DNA from: Ctenosaura bakeri
Lineage: Eukaryota > Chordata > Lepidosauria > Squamata > Iguanidae
Assembly (NCBI GenBank): GCA_948474755.1
Contig: CAOLHI010000389.1
Span: 186,001-250,000, forward strand
Length of the DNA stretch: 64,000 nt
Reading direction: 5' to 3'
Each line of letters begins with the position of its first letter. Position 1 is the stretch's first letter. Positions 22,769 through 33,889 of this stretch are shown here, in pieces. A model generated the notes under the pieces. That model saw only the letters and a program-made list of their open reading frames with translations, was not told the origin of the DNA and did not search any database. The translations under genes and the position numbers were made by a program.

Positions 22769-23128
22769 GAAAAGTTAAAAAAACACTTAAACCAAGCTTC
22801 TGTTTAAAAAACACAAACTAAAAACCATTTAAAAAACAAATTTAAAACATAATAAAATAGAAACAACAACACCCCCCATTAACAGCTCCATCAGTCGCAA
22901 CATGTTAAAAACCAAATGCTTCCCTAAGTAAAAAAAAGTCGTTATCGATAGTGGAAAGACAGCAAGGAGTGGGCCAGTCAGATCTCCGAGGAAGGGAGTT
23001 CTACAACTTGGGAGCATCCACCAAGAAGGGTCTCTGTTATGTCCCCATCAAATGTGCTTGTGATGGGACCAGGAAAAAGCCCTCTCCTGCAGATCTTAAA
23101 GCTCAGGCAGGCTCATATAGGGAGATAT
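22640..23128 (-). repeat. Antisense interspersed repeat with (TA)n/(CA)n array
   Basis: Begins 'actgaattcaaggtggctcacaacc', carries a compound TA/CA microsatellite (22697-22769), and continues through 'agatctccgaggaagggagttctacaacttggg' and 'gtgatgggaccaggaaaaagccctctcctg' to 'ggctcatatagggagatatgatc'. This order is typical of a very common squamate repeat; the bodies at 10320-10660 and 25560-25970 belong to the same group. The class (LINE or SINE) is not settled by eye. Confidence 0.55.
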
Positions 23129-23134
23129 GATCTT

Positions 23135-25528
23135 GAATGACTGCACATTCAAAGAGGAGAGATACAGTAGTAATAGGAGATTTCAATTACCGGGATATAT
23201 GCTGGCAGTCAAACTCTGCCAAGACAGCAAGGTCCAGCAAGTTTCTTGCTTGTCTTGCAGACAACTTCATGGTCCAGAAGGTGGAAGAGGCCACAAGGGG
23301 ATCAAATATTCTAGATCTGATCCTGACCAACAGGGATGACCTTGTTAATGAGGTGGAAGTGGTTGGATCTTTAGTGGGGAGTGACCATGCCCTCTTGGAA
23401 TTTGGCATTCAGTGGGAAGGAGAAGATAAGGGTAGCCAGACACTCATCTTAGATTTTAAAAAAGCGGACTTCTGTAAACTTAGGGAGCTGCTGACTGGAA
23501 TTTCGTGGTCAAGAATAGTGAAAGGGAAAGGAGTTCAGGAGGCATGGGAGTTCCTTAAAAAGGAGATACTGAAGGCACAGTCTAAAACTGTGCGAATAAG
23601 GAGGAAAAATGGAAGGCATCTGAAGAAACCAGAATAGTTGACTAAAGAACTCTCAGCTGAGCTAAGTGTTAAGAGAAACATGTATGGGAAATGGAAGAAG
23701 GGGAAACCACCAAAGAAGCAAGTAGCCATGAGATGTAGGGAGGAGGTCAGAGGGGCTAAAGCACAGAACAAACCTAGGCTGGCCAGAGACATTAAAAACA
23801 ATAAAAAGGGCTTTTTTAAATATGTCCGCAGCAAAAGGAAAAAGAAGGAGACAATAGGGTCGCTGCGCAGAGAAGTTGGTGAATTACTCACAGGGGGAAG
23901 AGAAAAGGCAGAACTACTTAACACCTTCTTTGCCTCAGTTTTTTCCCAGAAGGATACAAGCACTCAACCTTGCAGTTGGGAGCAGGTGAGGAAGCAGGAG
24001 AAATGAGGCACATAATAGGTAAAGAGGTGGTACAGGAATACCTGGCCACATTGGATGAATTCAAGTCTCCAGGGCCAGATGAATTGCATCCTAGGATATT
24101 AAAAGAGCTGGCAGAGGTTATTTCGGAACCGCTTGCTGTAATCTTGGAAAAAAAGAGGTCCCCAATAATTATCGCCCAGTCAGCCTGACATCAGTACCTG
24201 GAAAGATCCTGGAGCAGATCATTAAGCAGTCAGTTTCTAATCATTTAGAAAGCAACGCGGTAATCACGAGAAGTCAACATGGATTTCTCAAAAATAAGTC
24301 ATTCCAGACTAATCTTATCTCTTTTTATGATAGAGTTACTAGAGTTGATAGATGAAGGGAGTGCTGTGGATGTAGCATATCTCAATTTCAGTAAGGCCTT
24401 TGACAAAGTTCCTCATGACATTCTTGCAATGAAGCTAGTAAAATGTGGGCTGGATAGGGCTACTGTTAGTTGGATTTGTAATTGGTTGACCGACCGAACC
24501 CAAAGGGTGATCACGAATGGCTGCTTTTCATCCTGGAGAGAAGTGACTAGTGGGGTGCCACAGGGTTCTGTCCTGAGCCCAGTGCTGTTCAATATTTTTA
24601 TCAATGACTTGGATGAAGGAATTAGAGGGCATGTTCATCAAATTTGCAGATGACACCAAATTGGGAGGGGTTGCTAATATGCCAGAGGACAGGATCAAAA
24701 TTCAAAATGACCTGGATAGATTGGAGAGCTGGGCCGAGGCTAACAAAATGAAATTCAACAGAGAGAAGTGTAAGGTCCTACACTTAGGTAGAAAAAATGG
24801 AATACAGAAATATAGGATGGGGGACACGTGGTTGGATAGCAGTACGTGTGAAAGGGTTCTAGGAGTCTTCATAGACCACAAGCTGAACATGATTCAGCAG
24901 TGTGATGCGGCAGCCAAGAAAGCCAATGCAGTTCTCGGCTGCATCAATAGGAGTATGGTGTCTAGATCGAGGGAGGTACTGGTACCACTCTACTCTGCTT
25001 TGGTTAGACCTCATCTTGAATACTGTGTCCAGTTCTGGGCACCCCAATTCAAGAAGGATATTGACAAGCTGGAGCAAGTCCAGAGGAGGGCAACCAAAAT
25101 GGTGAGAGGCCTGGAAGCCATGCCCTATGAGGATAGACTTAGAGAGCTGGGTGTGTTTATTCTGCTGAAGAGAAGGTTAAGAGGGGACATGATAGCCATG
25201 TTTAAATATTTGAAGGGATGCCATGTAGAGGAAGGAGAGGGCTTGTTTTCTGCAGCTCCAGAGACCAGGACAAGGAGCAATGGATTCAAGCTGCAGGAAA
25301 GGAGATTCCACCTGAACCTCAGGAAGAACTTCCTGACAGTCAGGGCTGTCTGGCAGTGGAATCTGCTGCCTCGGAGTGTAGTGGAGTCTCCTTCCTTGGA
25401 GGTGTTTAAGCAGAGGCTTGATGGCCATCTGTCGGGAGTGCTTTGAGGGTGTTCCTGCATGGCAGGGGGTTGGACTGGATGGCCCCTGTGGTCTCTTCCA
25501 ACTCTAGATTTCTATGATTCTATGATTC
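23135..25528 (+). mobile_element. CR1 LINE, 5'-truncated, endonuclease end to 3' terminus
   Basis: A 2.4-kb CR1 copy in FBLN5 intron 1. It starts within the endonuclease ('VVIGDFNYRDICW', 'SDHALLEFGIQW') and continues through the linker ('[20 protein letters not shown]'-type) and reverse transcriptase: 'DEFKSPGPDELHPRILKEL', '[15 protein letters not shown]', '[20 protein letters not shown]' and '[10 protein letters not shown]'. It ends with 'LGVFIDHKLNM' and the C-terminal 'AAAKKANAVLGCINR' region. The 3' UTR has 'ggactggatggcccctgtgg' and ends in ATTCTATG octamers. It has a stop after residue 166 of the first part (23635-23637) and frame breaks near 23990, 24190 and 24640, so it cannot make a full protein. 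The open C-terminal frame of 280 residues (24604-25446) suggests modest age. Confidence 0.93.
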
Positions 25529-25559
25529 ATATATGCAGTCTTATTATTCCACACTCTAC

Positions 25560-25975
25560 CCTGGTCTTTTTCCATTGGGATTAGAAATGTATTTATTTGT
25601 TAACATTTTTATACTGACTGTTAAAACAAGCATCTCCTCAAGGCAACATATATTCAAATCATGAAAACATTTAAAACCAGTATTTAAACCATTTTAATTT
25701 AAGCAAACAGCATAAAACAGTTCCCAGTCAAATCATGTTACAATTAAAAGAAAGAAGGTGTTTAAAAATCCAGCACCTAATTTCAGTGGAAAACAGATTT
25801 GAAACAAAAAGTCTTTAAAAGGCCATTCAAAGGTGAATAAGGTGAGAGCCAAATGTATCTCTGTCAGAAGGGAATTCTGTAAATACAGAGTCATTACTGA
25901 AAAAGACCTGTCCTTTATGACCACCTATATAACTGATCTGAATGGCTGACCTCTGAACAGGGCTTCAGTAGCCAG
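25560..25975 (-). repeat. Antisense interspersed repeat body
   Basis: Contains 'tttatactgactgttaaaacaagcatctcctcaaggcaac', 'aaaggccattcaaaggtgaataaggtgag' and 'gaagggaattctgtaaatacagagtc', the order seen at 22640-23125 and 10320-10660. No coding content. It lies about 0.5 kb upstream of FBLN5 exon 2. Confidence 0.5.
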
Positions 25976-26497
25976 TCTTAAATCCCAGGTGAACAGTCAT
26001 CCAGGTGACATGATCACAAACTGTTTAGGGTGGGGTTGGGCAGACTGCAACCCTGGGGATGCATATGGTCATCTCAGGTTTTTCTGCAGCCCATGATCCC
26101 CAGATTGTGTTTTTTCTGGCTAAAGGTAAGTAAGAGAGAATTTATTTCCTGGAAGTCTCCCTAAGGTGACAGTTCACCTTTTAAATAAGTTGCAGGTCTC
26201 CCCTTAGAAATCTTTAACTTCTAGAAATACTACAAGTGGACTTGTCAATGATTTGGGGATTGTTGTGGGCATTTGGGGTCCCTGGGTATTCCCAGGGACA
26301 GAATTTTTTTTTTTCCAGACCCATGGAAGTTCCCTGTCCAGTTTAGGGCTCTGAGTACTATTTACATTGGTTTGGTTGGATGAGTGGAAAGCTAGATGCC
26401 ACCATTTGCTATGTTTTGAACCATCCATAGTTGATTAGCAGTTCCATATGAGTGATTTTATATGTTTCATATGTTAAGAGTTGTGTTCCTATTACAG

Positions 26498-26552
26498 GAT
26501 AATGACCATTTTGATGGTGGTTGGCTGCCTCTTAAATCGTGGGAAGACACAG
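26498..26552 (+). CDS. FBLN5: FBLN5 exon 2 (signal peptide core)
   Basis: A 55-nt exon bounded by 'ttcctattacag' and gtgaga. The first G completes the Arg codon left by exon 1. The frame then reads I-M-T-I-L-M-V-V-G-C-L-L-N-R-G-K-T-Q and ends on a codon boundary. This is a hydrophobic segment at residues 7-18 followed by a polar stretch, as in a cleaved secretory signal; the mammalian counterpart is ILTVTILALCLPSPGNAQ, sharing TIL and the C-L step. The internal ATG at 26502 is in frame and could look like a start, but the phase match with exon 1 at 17808 favours the upstream start. Together exons 1-2 give a 24-residue leader, close to the mammalian 23. Confidence 0.8.
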
Positions 26553-26716
26553 GTGAGATAAAGATACAGAACTACATTTCTGCATGCAGGAGCACCTTCT
26601 AAGGGATTGAAGAGTAAGCCTTCTGCATTCACACACACTCTTCATAACATCCAAAACCACAAGATGCACACCTGTGGGCTTATGACTTCAACAATATCAC
26701 TTTTGTTTCCCCTGCA

Positions 26717-27310
26717 CAATGATGTAGACTCAAGTTGATTGACTTGGACTCAAGTCAGAGTCAAGTCGCTACAGTTACTTGACTTGAGCTCAACTTGGCA
26801 ATAAATGATGCACTGGCTCGATTCATGACTTGTATATCTTTAGTGACTGACTTGCTGCTCTTGGTTCAGTAACATAACACATTAATCCAGAAACCTGACA
26901 GCTTTGAACAACGCTTCCATTTTTTTTTGCCTACTGGTCACATGAAGATCTGTCTCAAGCCCAAAGTGTGGGTGCATTTCTTGGAGGGGAACAGCAAATG
27001 AGTTAGGCATTAGGCTTGAGGTGGAGTAGAGGTCTGCCCAGCAGCCTGTCTCTGCTACATATTGGAGGAGCCTTCTAAAACTTTTCCTAAAAGCAAAAGG
27101 CAGGACTCACTCCAGAGCACAGGGCACATTTCTCAGAGGGGAACAGCAAATGTGTTAGACAACAGGTTTGAGGAAGAAAGACCCTTCCTTCTAAAGCTTT
27201 TGAAGCTTCAGTAATGGAGAGTAAAAAGAATCTTATTTCCCACTTCCCAAAAAGTCTCCAGCTTCAGAAATGGGAAGTAAGAAGGATCCTGTTCACCATT
27301 TCAGAAGCTG
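26717..27310 (+). mobile_element. hAT-like MITE, family E copy 1 (right end lost)
   Basis: Starts CAATGATGTAGACTCAAG and is rich in ACTTGA/TCAAGT words for its first 110 bp. It then runs through 'gtgactgacttgct', 'cagtaacataacacatta', 'cttaggcattaggcttgagg'-like text and 'agaaggatcctgttcaccatttc'. It matches copy 2 (29758-30530) over most of its length but lacks the right-hand array of ACTTGAG repeats. 27200-27390 repeats a unit containing 'gcctccagctt' and 'taagaaggatc' two to three times. Confidence 0.6.
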
Positions 27311-27719
27311 TGGACTCTTTTATACCCATTGACACAAAAGCCTCCAGCTTTGGGAAGGGGAGTAAGAAGGATCCTGTTCCCCATTTTGATATATCACCTT
27401 TGCCTGACAAAGAAGCCAGTGAGCTTTGAAAGCTGGCATAGTGTTTTTTGTGCCTTGATCTGATTAAGGTATCATCAATGTATATTTTGGATTTTTTGTT
27501 TAATGCTCAACACAGCTACTCCCAGATGCAGACTTTGTATATTATTATTTTAAATGCCTCTAAAGAGGCTGTGAATGATGTGACTGAAGAACCAGGTCAC
27601 AGTCCATGAATGCTTATGCTGAAGTAAGTCAGTCTTAAAGGTGCCACAAAACTCCTTTTTAACTCCCCCACTCCCTTTCTCTTTTGTGTATCAGTACTGT
27701 TGGCAGGCAGTGAGACATA

Positions 27720-27919
27720 GACCATTTCCACACTACACTGTTATAGTGCTATTATTTCACTTTCAACATCCTATGGAATCCTGGGGTTTTAAGTTTAGGG
27801 AGGAGCATTTAAAATTCTCAGCCAGAGAACACTGGCCACAGTAAGCTACAAACCCCAGAATTTCACAGGGTGTTGAAAGTGGAATAATAGCACTATAACA
27901 GTGTAGTGCAGAAACGGCC
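27720..27919. mobile_element. Palindromic MITE, family C (complete)
   Basis: A 200-bp near-palindrome. The left arm begins GACCATTTCCACACTACACT and runs 'gttatagtgctattatttcactttcaacatcc'; the right arm mirrors it, 'gttgaaagtggaataatagcactataac', and ends GTAGTGCAGAAACGGCC. Arms of about 70 bp flank a central segment of about 55 bp. Half copies are at 49220-49298 and 54500-54560, with a diverged copy near 10700-10870. There is no open frame and the superfamily is unknown. Confidence 0.7.
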
Positions 27920-27924
27920 GTAGC

Positions 27925-29750
27925 AGGAAGCATAATATTAATATATAATGATTGATATTGTGCCAATACAGGCGTGAGGGAAGTGTGGCCCATTTTGGAT
28001 GGAATTTTTTCTTAATTAAAAAAAAAAAAACTAAAAATTCCCCTGCACACATGCAGCTGTGGCAGACTTCTGGTTCGCTTCCTGGTTAAAAGAAAGACTT
28101 TCCTTGACCTAAAACATCCACAGAGGGCCCCAAAATTGCTCAATTTGTCCCATCTTCATCCCTTGCAAGTATGTGGATACACAAAAGTATGTATTAGTAA
28201 ACATAATGCACTAAAATGCTTTATATTGGGGGAATTGCTTGAATAGGGGTCTATATTATGATAAAGGGGACACAAAGACAGGTATATATTAGGTGAAATG
28301 TGGTGGAAAAATGTCTACAATTTTCAGTATTTTTAAAAAAGAAATGCAAACTGATTAATTGACAAACTGATCAAAATTAACACAAACACCTGCCTGTTCC
28401 TAGTTGTAGATATAATCATGATTTCAGTTTTTAAAAAAGTATTTTGTGTTATGAGTGTTTCTTGATTTGATTTAATTTGAATCTATGGTATAATTAGAAA
28501 TATAACTACTATTCTGTAATAACTGAAACTGAATGGTGAGTTGCTTTGTAACTTTTCCTAAATGAAGTTTCTGTGTATAAGCAAAAGGAAGACGTGCAAG
28601 AAATATAAATACCCCGATAGTTTTATTTCTTTTACATATTAGGGACACATTTAGAGTTATGTCTTTTCTAACTCACATATAGACAAAGAAAGAGCCTAAT
28701 GCAACATATAGCAGCTACAGTATTGAGCTAACAGAATACTTTATGAAATTATATTAAGTACAATAAATTGATTTGAAGACAATTTTGATAGTCTCTTTTG
28801 TTGAACACATGTTGATATAGGAAGAGAGTTCTACAATTTAACTTGGTTATGTTGGTTTTTTGTTGAAAATTTCTTCCACAGCATAGTTGCATACATATGC
28901 CTGGACAACAAATTAATGTTGTTTCTCATGTCTTAAACAAGTTTGGGTCTTCAATAGCATAGTACTGCATGTGTAGGTTTTGAATAGCGCCTAGGGTAAA
29001 TGCTGGAGTAATATGGGGGAAAAGGCAGAAAGGAAGGTGGTATTTTTAAGACCTCACATTCACACAGCAAGATCCTCTAATTCTCTGCCATACCATGCAG
29101 AATGGAATTTGGAGAAACAGAAACCAGCAACTCAGCTGGGCCGCTTGGTCTTTTCAACTAAATAAATGTTAGCAAGCACAACCAACCTGCTTTTAAAGGT
29201 CTGCAATATGTGATGAAATGTGTATTTTTACAAACTTTGATTTCCTTATTTTTTTTCTAAAAAGCAGGCAACAATTAGCAGAACACCAAAAAGCTGGCAG
29301 ACTTTCAAAACCCAGTGTGGGTCATTAGGTGTCTCAAAGTACATGAGATGATTTTGCAGAGATTCCGTTTTTAGCTTCATGGATGTGTATTTAATTACAA
29401 GAGTAAACTTTGGCTTAACTCAGCTGAATAGGATAATATATTTGGCTTTACTAAAACAAGTGCCCACTGTTTTATATTAAGGGTGTCGGAGTTGCAACAC
29501 AGAATTTTTGAGCTGGATGTCAGTGCAGGATCTATAATGCAGAGTGCAGCTGTAGGATCCTTGACAGATGGCCTTCTAGTCTCTGCAGCAGAGATAGATA
29601 CAGTACACCAGATGTGACCTAACCATTGCAAAAATTTAGTTCTGTTTGGAGAACTGATACCTTTCAGTGTAGAATGCATTAAAGAATCAGCAGGACTATG
29701 CAAGTCCAGTGCTTCTCCATTGATGGCACTCTGTGCAGTAGCCACACAAC
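27925..29750. other. FBLN5 intron 2 stretch, nothing recognised
   Basis: AT-rich intronic DNA with only short open frames. No transposon termini, RNA gene or conserved exon-like segment was recognised between the family C palindrome and family E copy 2. Confidence 0.5.
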
Positions 29751-29757
29751 CCACCAG

Positions 29758-30530
29758 CAGTGATGTAGACTCGAGTTGATAGATTCAGACTCAAGTCAGA
29801 CTTAAGTCACTTCAGTGACTTGACTTGGCAAAAATGACACTGACTCGACTTGACTCAAGACTTGCATATTTTTAGTGACTGACTTGCTACACTTGGTTTA
29901 GTAGCATAACACATACATCCAGAAAACTTACAACTTACTGATCACATGACAATCTGTCTCAAGCTCAAAATGTGGATGCATTTCTCAGAGGGAGCAGCAA
30001 ATGGGTTAGGCAATGGGCTTGAGGTCTGCTCAGCAGCCTCTTCCTGGTACATATAGGAGGAGGTTTCTAAAACTTTTCCGAAGAGCAGAATGTGAGACTC
30101 ATGCCCAGAGTGCAGGGTGTGTATCTCAGAGGGGAACAGAAAATGTGCTAGGCAATGAGCTTGAGGAGAAAGGACCCTTCTTTCTAAAGCTCTTGAAGTT
30201 TCAGTAAAGTGGAATAAGAAGGATCTTATTCCCCACTTCTGAAAAAGCCTCCAGCTTTGCAAATGGGAAGAAGGATCTTTTCCCCAGTTCTGAAACTGCA
30301 GATGGCAAATCACAAAAGTAGAAGTCTGACTCTGCTTAAGTTGTTAAAACTGACTTTATTCGACTCTGTCCAGAAATTCTGGGATACAGGTTGGAGTATA
30401 AAGTTGGCTCCCAGCCTTGAAATTTGACTCGAGACTTGACTTGAAAGTATCTTGCAAGGACTTGAGACTTGACTTGAGACTTGAAGGTAGAGACTTGAGA
30501 CTTGGAGTAAAAGACTTAAATACATCATTG
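29758..30530 (+). mobile_element. hAT-like MITE, family E copy 2 (both ends)
   Basis: A 773-bp non-coding element. It begins CAGTGATGTAGACTCGAG and ends with the mirror of CAATGATGTATTTAAGTC. Both ends carry dense subterminal ACTTGA/TCAAGT motifs: 'gactcaagtcagacttaagtc' on the left; 'gacttgagacttgacttgagac' and 'gagacttgagacttgg' on the right. CAGTG ends suit hAT transposons. The flanking octamers CCCACCAG (29750-29757) and CTTACTGG (30531-30538) differ only by transitions, a possible decayed 8-bp target duplication. Chance open frames of about 123 and 99 codons on the minus strand cross it and have no motif. Confidence 0.6.
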
Positions 30531-31084
30531 CTTACTGGTGTATGAACATCTTGTGTGTGAGGGAAGCTTCTTCTACACATGACGGATTTTTTCCATAGTT
30601 GTGGGAATCCTATATGCATGGTACTTTCCTGTGCTGGAAACAGTTCTGTGCACACAGCTGATCAGATGTCAGCCAGGGGCGTGTGACTAGCAGGTGTTGT
30701 CAGAAGATGAGGCTAGTCCTATGCATTCAAAGTGAATTCTTGAAGAGGGCATCTTACTACTTGTTCACACATTGTAAGATTACATTAGGTTTTTTATCAG
30801 TCACATCATATTAGCGGCTCCTGTTCAGCTTACAATCCACCTAAGACACCTCAATGCATTTCACATCTACAGCAGTGAAGCCCAAGCCAGATCTCTGCAT
30901 CATTTGCTTGTACCTGAACTTGGTTCACACCAGGGGTTCTGAACTATGAGTTTGTGCTGTTCATGCCTGGACTTAGCATACAAGGGGGACTGGGAGGTAA
31001 AAAAGAATTGGCTTCTGATCTGTAATTTTCTGTTCTGTTATTTTTCCATTAACTGGATGTTCTTTATTAAATTTCTCTTTTTAG

Positions 31085-31136
31085 CAACAATGCTCAAATG
31101 GGTTTGAGATGGACCGTGCAACAGGCCGATGCTTAG
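31085..31136 (+). CDS. FBLN5: FBLN5 exon 3 (first cysteine segment)
   Basis: A 52-nt exon between 'ctctttttag' and gtaaga. It starts on a codon boundary, as exon 2 predicts, and reads Q-Q-C-S-N-G-F-E-M-D-R-A-T-G-R-C-L plus one base. Mammalian fibulin-5 has QAQCTNGFDLDRQSGQCL at this place, so the match is strong (C, NGF, DR, G, CL conserved). This is the cysteine-containing lead-in just before the first calcium-binding EGF domain. The leftover G joins AT of exon 4 to make Asp. After signal cleavage this is the N-terminus of the mature protein. Confidence 0.93.
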
Positions 31137-31896
31137 GTAAGATTTGATTACAATCCCTTTAAACTGGAATTTCACAACCGACTACATTCAGTGTCTTAAG
31201 TGAAAGCATTTCGCTTATGGTTGTCCTTCACTATAGGAATATCTTGTTCAGGGTATTAATTATATCCACTTCTTTAATATAACTATGTTGAGTGTCAGAA
31301 AATATAATGCGAATTGGCTCTGATAGGGAGAGGAAACAGTCAGGTAGGCTGCTGGATTTAAAATCTTTACTCCCCAGATGGATATAGCTGTTCAATTGAT
31401 GGCATCCAGTATGGTCAACAATAAGTGTTAATTTTTAAACTGAGGGGACGAAAAAGGAAAGTTTGATTTATCTAACTAAAACTGGATCGGCCAAGTTGTC
31501 CAGACTGTTTCCTCAACTTTTCAGCCACCTGATTTTCTGAGAAAGCATAGGAGTTGGCAGCTAAGGAGGACAGCTATATATGTCGTTATAAATAACAAAA
31601 TTCTGGAGGGAGTGACACTCAGCTAAGTGGAAGAACTGCTTTCAAAAGGTTTTAGTGGAACAACTGGAATACTGTAAACAGAGACATAGTCCAACACATT
31701 ATAATGCCTGAGGCAGAAAATCTCACTGAAATGGTTCTAAAACCTATTAAACAACATTTGGCAGTTTTCTGTCCTATAAAATCCACCACTTGAAGCAGCT
31801 TTCTAATGTCCTAATAACAGGGCCTGTTCTGATTGTGAATACAGCTGCCTAGGAGACTGGGATAACAAAGATTTCAAATAATATGACTTTAATATA

Positions 31897-32635
31897 CAGG
31901 TATACTTCAATTAATGAAGTAGATGCACTCTTGAATGTTACTTCCCTGACAGAAAATTTGATAACAGAGGCAGAAATTACAATGTGAGAATAAAAGTAGG
32001 TTCCTACACCACAGAAAAGAAGCACAGTTCAACAACAAAAAAGAACAGTCCAATGTTTTTCAGCAAACTTTTTATCCAAAACTAACAGTGTGAAGTAAAG
32101 CATCTCAGGTAAGCTTTGCTTAAGAGTACAAAAACATTTTGAATTTTGTAGAGACCACTTGAAAGTCTCTTCCAAAATGCATTCAGAGATTATTTTTTTC
32201 TTTCACCAGCCTCCACTTACAACTTCCATTTTGGTGGTCAGACACAGAGTACTATGCCTCTTTAACATGCTAGGGTAGGTGATGAGGCAGGCTTGTCCAC
32301 TTTCCTCGTTTCTCTCTGTGTTGCTGTTCTGTAAGGGATTCTGGAGTAAGCTGCTGTTTATCTTGCCTGTTGTAGGCAGCCACATGCAGCCACACACACA
32401 GCTATGCTAAAATCCCACTGTTTCCCAGTTCAAGGTTTGCTTATTGCACTGTTTACTACAGATACACTACTACAACTCAATGCCAAAAGCCTGCCTTTGC
32501 CATTCTCCCAGTGCTAGTGCTGCTAAAACTTTCAGTTGAACAGAAGATAAGGAGGAGAAGGGGAACTGGGCAGGCTAAAAAGACTTTGTAAAAAGGAGCT
32601 TTTTGTTAGAGACTTTGTTAACTGAGATATCCCTG
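31897..32635. mobile_element. Mariner-like MITE, family F (full length)
   Basis: A 739-bp non-coding element with inverted ends. The left end is CAGGTATACTTCAATTAATG and the right end, read inward, is CAGGGATATCTCAGTTAACA, about 18 of 24 positions alike. TA precedes the left end; the base pair after the right end is CA, which fits a decayed TA duplication. A truncated relative is at 54009-54318. Inner sequence includes 'gaaaatttgataacagaggc' and 'ccaaaatgcattcagagat'. No transposase frame. Confidence 0.65.
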
Positions 32636-32669
32636 CAATCGCTCAAACACAATTCCTCCCAGGATTTGC

Positions 32670-32770
32670 TGAGCTGCAACTCCTATCATGCCCAACCAGT
32701 CAATATTCTTGCTGGCTAGAGATGATGGGAGATATAATCCAAGGCACCATGTTAGGAAAGGCTGCTCTAG
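32670..32770. repeat. Palindromic MITE family D copy
   Basis: 'gctgagctgcaactcctatcatgcccaaccagtc' mirrored by 'ggctagagatgatgggagatataatccaaggcaccatg'. Same family as 34562 and 18405. Confidence 0.6.
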
Positions 32771-33718
32771 AAATTTAAGAGAGTGGCATTTCAAAACCAT
32801 ACAGTAAGTGATCATGACTTTCTGTTATCATGATACATTGGTAAAGATCACCTTCTGCAATCTTTCCCACAAAACTAGCCCTTGCCTTTCTCTTTTAAAT
32901 AACAAAATGGCTATTTTTCTTGAATGGGAACAACCTAAATGGCAGATATATTCTGATACTCTCATTTAGTTTGTATTTATTTAAAGTCGGTTTAGTGCAG
33001 CATAAAAGAACCTTAACATATTGGTAAGAGCTAAAAAGAGATTTTAAAAAATCCTCAGAGTTTGACATCCTGTGTCTGTGTTTATACAAGCAAGACTATA
33101 AAAGAAGGTTGGAGTTCTAGATCAAAAGCCAAGCTTCACAGCTGCCACATCAAACTATCCATGTCTAGGGGCAGGAGGGAGGGATGACACAACAACCTAA
33201 CTTGAACATCTTAGTGCTGTAGCTGGGAAAGACAGAGTAGATGTTTGCAATTGGCAATGAAACTGCGGATTAGAAGGAAAGAAAAGTGGGCTTTGTGTAT
33301 TTTCATTGAAAATATTACAGTAAGATGGACATCTGTTGAGCTGATGGCATTCAGTGTGTCCTATCTTATACAGTGCAAGTAAAATCAAAGGTGGCAATCA
33401 TACCGCTCTCAAGATGTTGGACTTCAGGCTTCACAACTCCTCACTGTTGGCCACACTGATTGGGTCTGAAGGGAGTTGTCATTCACCTGTGCCTGCAGGC
33501 CTGCCTGGTTCCACCCCAGCTCTTTGTGCTGCCTATTTTTGGCCAAACATCATTGTGAATATGTATGATGAAAGCACCCAAGTCTTGTTTTGTTTCAGTA
33601 TGTGCCTGCATTTTACTGCATCATTAGCAGTTGTTAGCAATAGTGTGGCAAGATGATAAAAAAGAGGATCTAAGGAACTGCCTTCTGCCTCGCCATATAC
33701 CTAAAAAATGTATAGTGT

Positions 33719-33889
33719 AGGATTGCCAGATGAAATAAGGAACAGTGCTCCTATATGTTCAATAGTTGTGCAAAAAAGAGGGGGTTTCAGCAGGTGTTTG
33801 TCACACAATGTTCACCTGCCAAAATTCCCTTTTCTACACAACCACTAAAGGTACAGGAGCTCTGTCCCTCATTTTACCTGGCAACCCTA
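33719..33889. mobile_element. Palindromic MITE, family B copy 2
   Basis: Begins GGATTGCCAGATGAAATAAG and ends TTTTACCTGGCAACCCTA, with matching inner arms 'ggggtttcagcaggtg' and 'cacctgccaaaattcc'. It is the best preserved of the three copies and would form one long hairpin. It lies 350 bp upstream of FBLN5 exon 4. Confidence 0.7.

Larger units (their letters stand above)
17825..26497 (+). other. FBLN5 intron 1
   Basis: An 8.67-kb intron with a gtaagt donor and a 'ttcctattacag' acceptor. It contains a palindromic repeat (18405-18525), a long antisense interspersed repeat (22640-23125), a 2.4-kb CR1 (23135-25528) and another repeat body (25560-25970). The stretch 18530-22330 shows no recognised gene or transposon beyond short, unsupported open frames. 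Confidence 0.7.

Noticed and set aside
23535..23963. 142-codon minus-strand open frame
   Set aside because: Antisense shadow of the CR1 coding region, leucine/serine-rich, as expected from the complement.
29395..29754. 119-codon minus-strand open frame next to MITE family E
   Set aside because: No conserved motif, average composition and no splice context; similar in length to several chance frames in this window.
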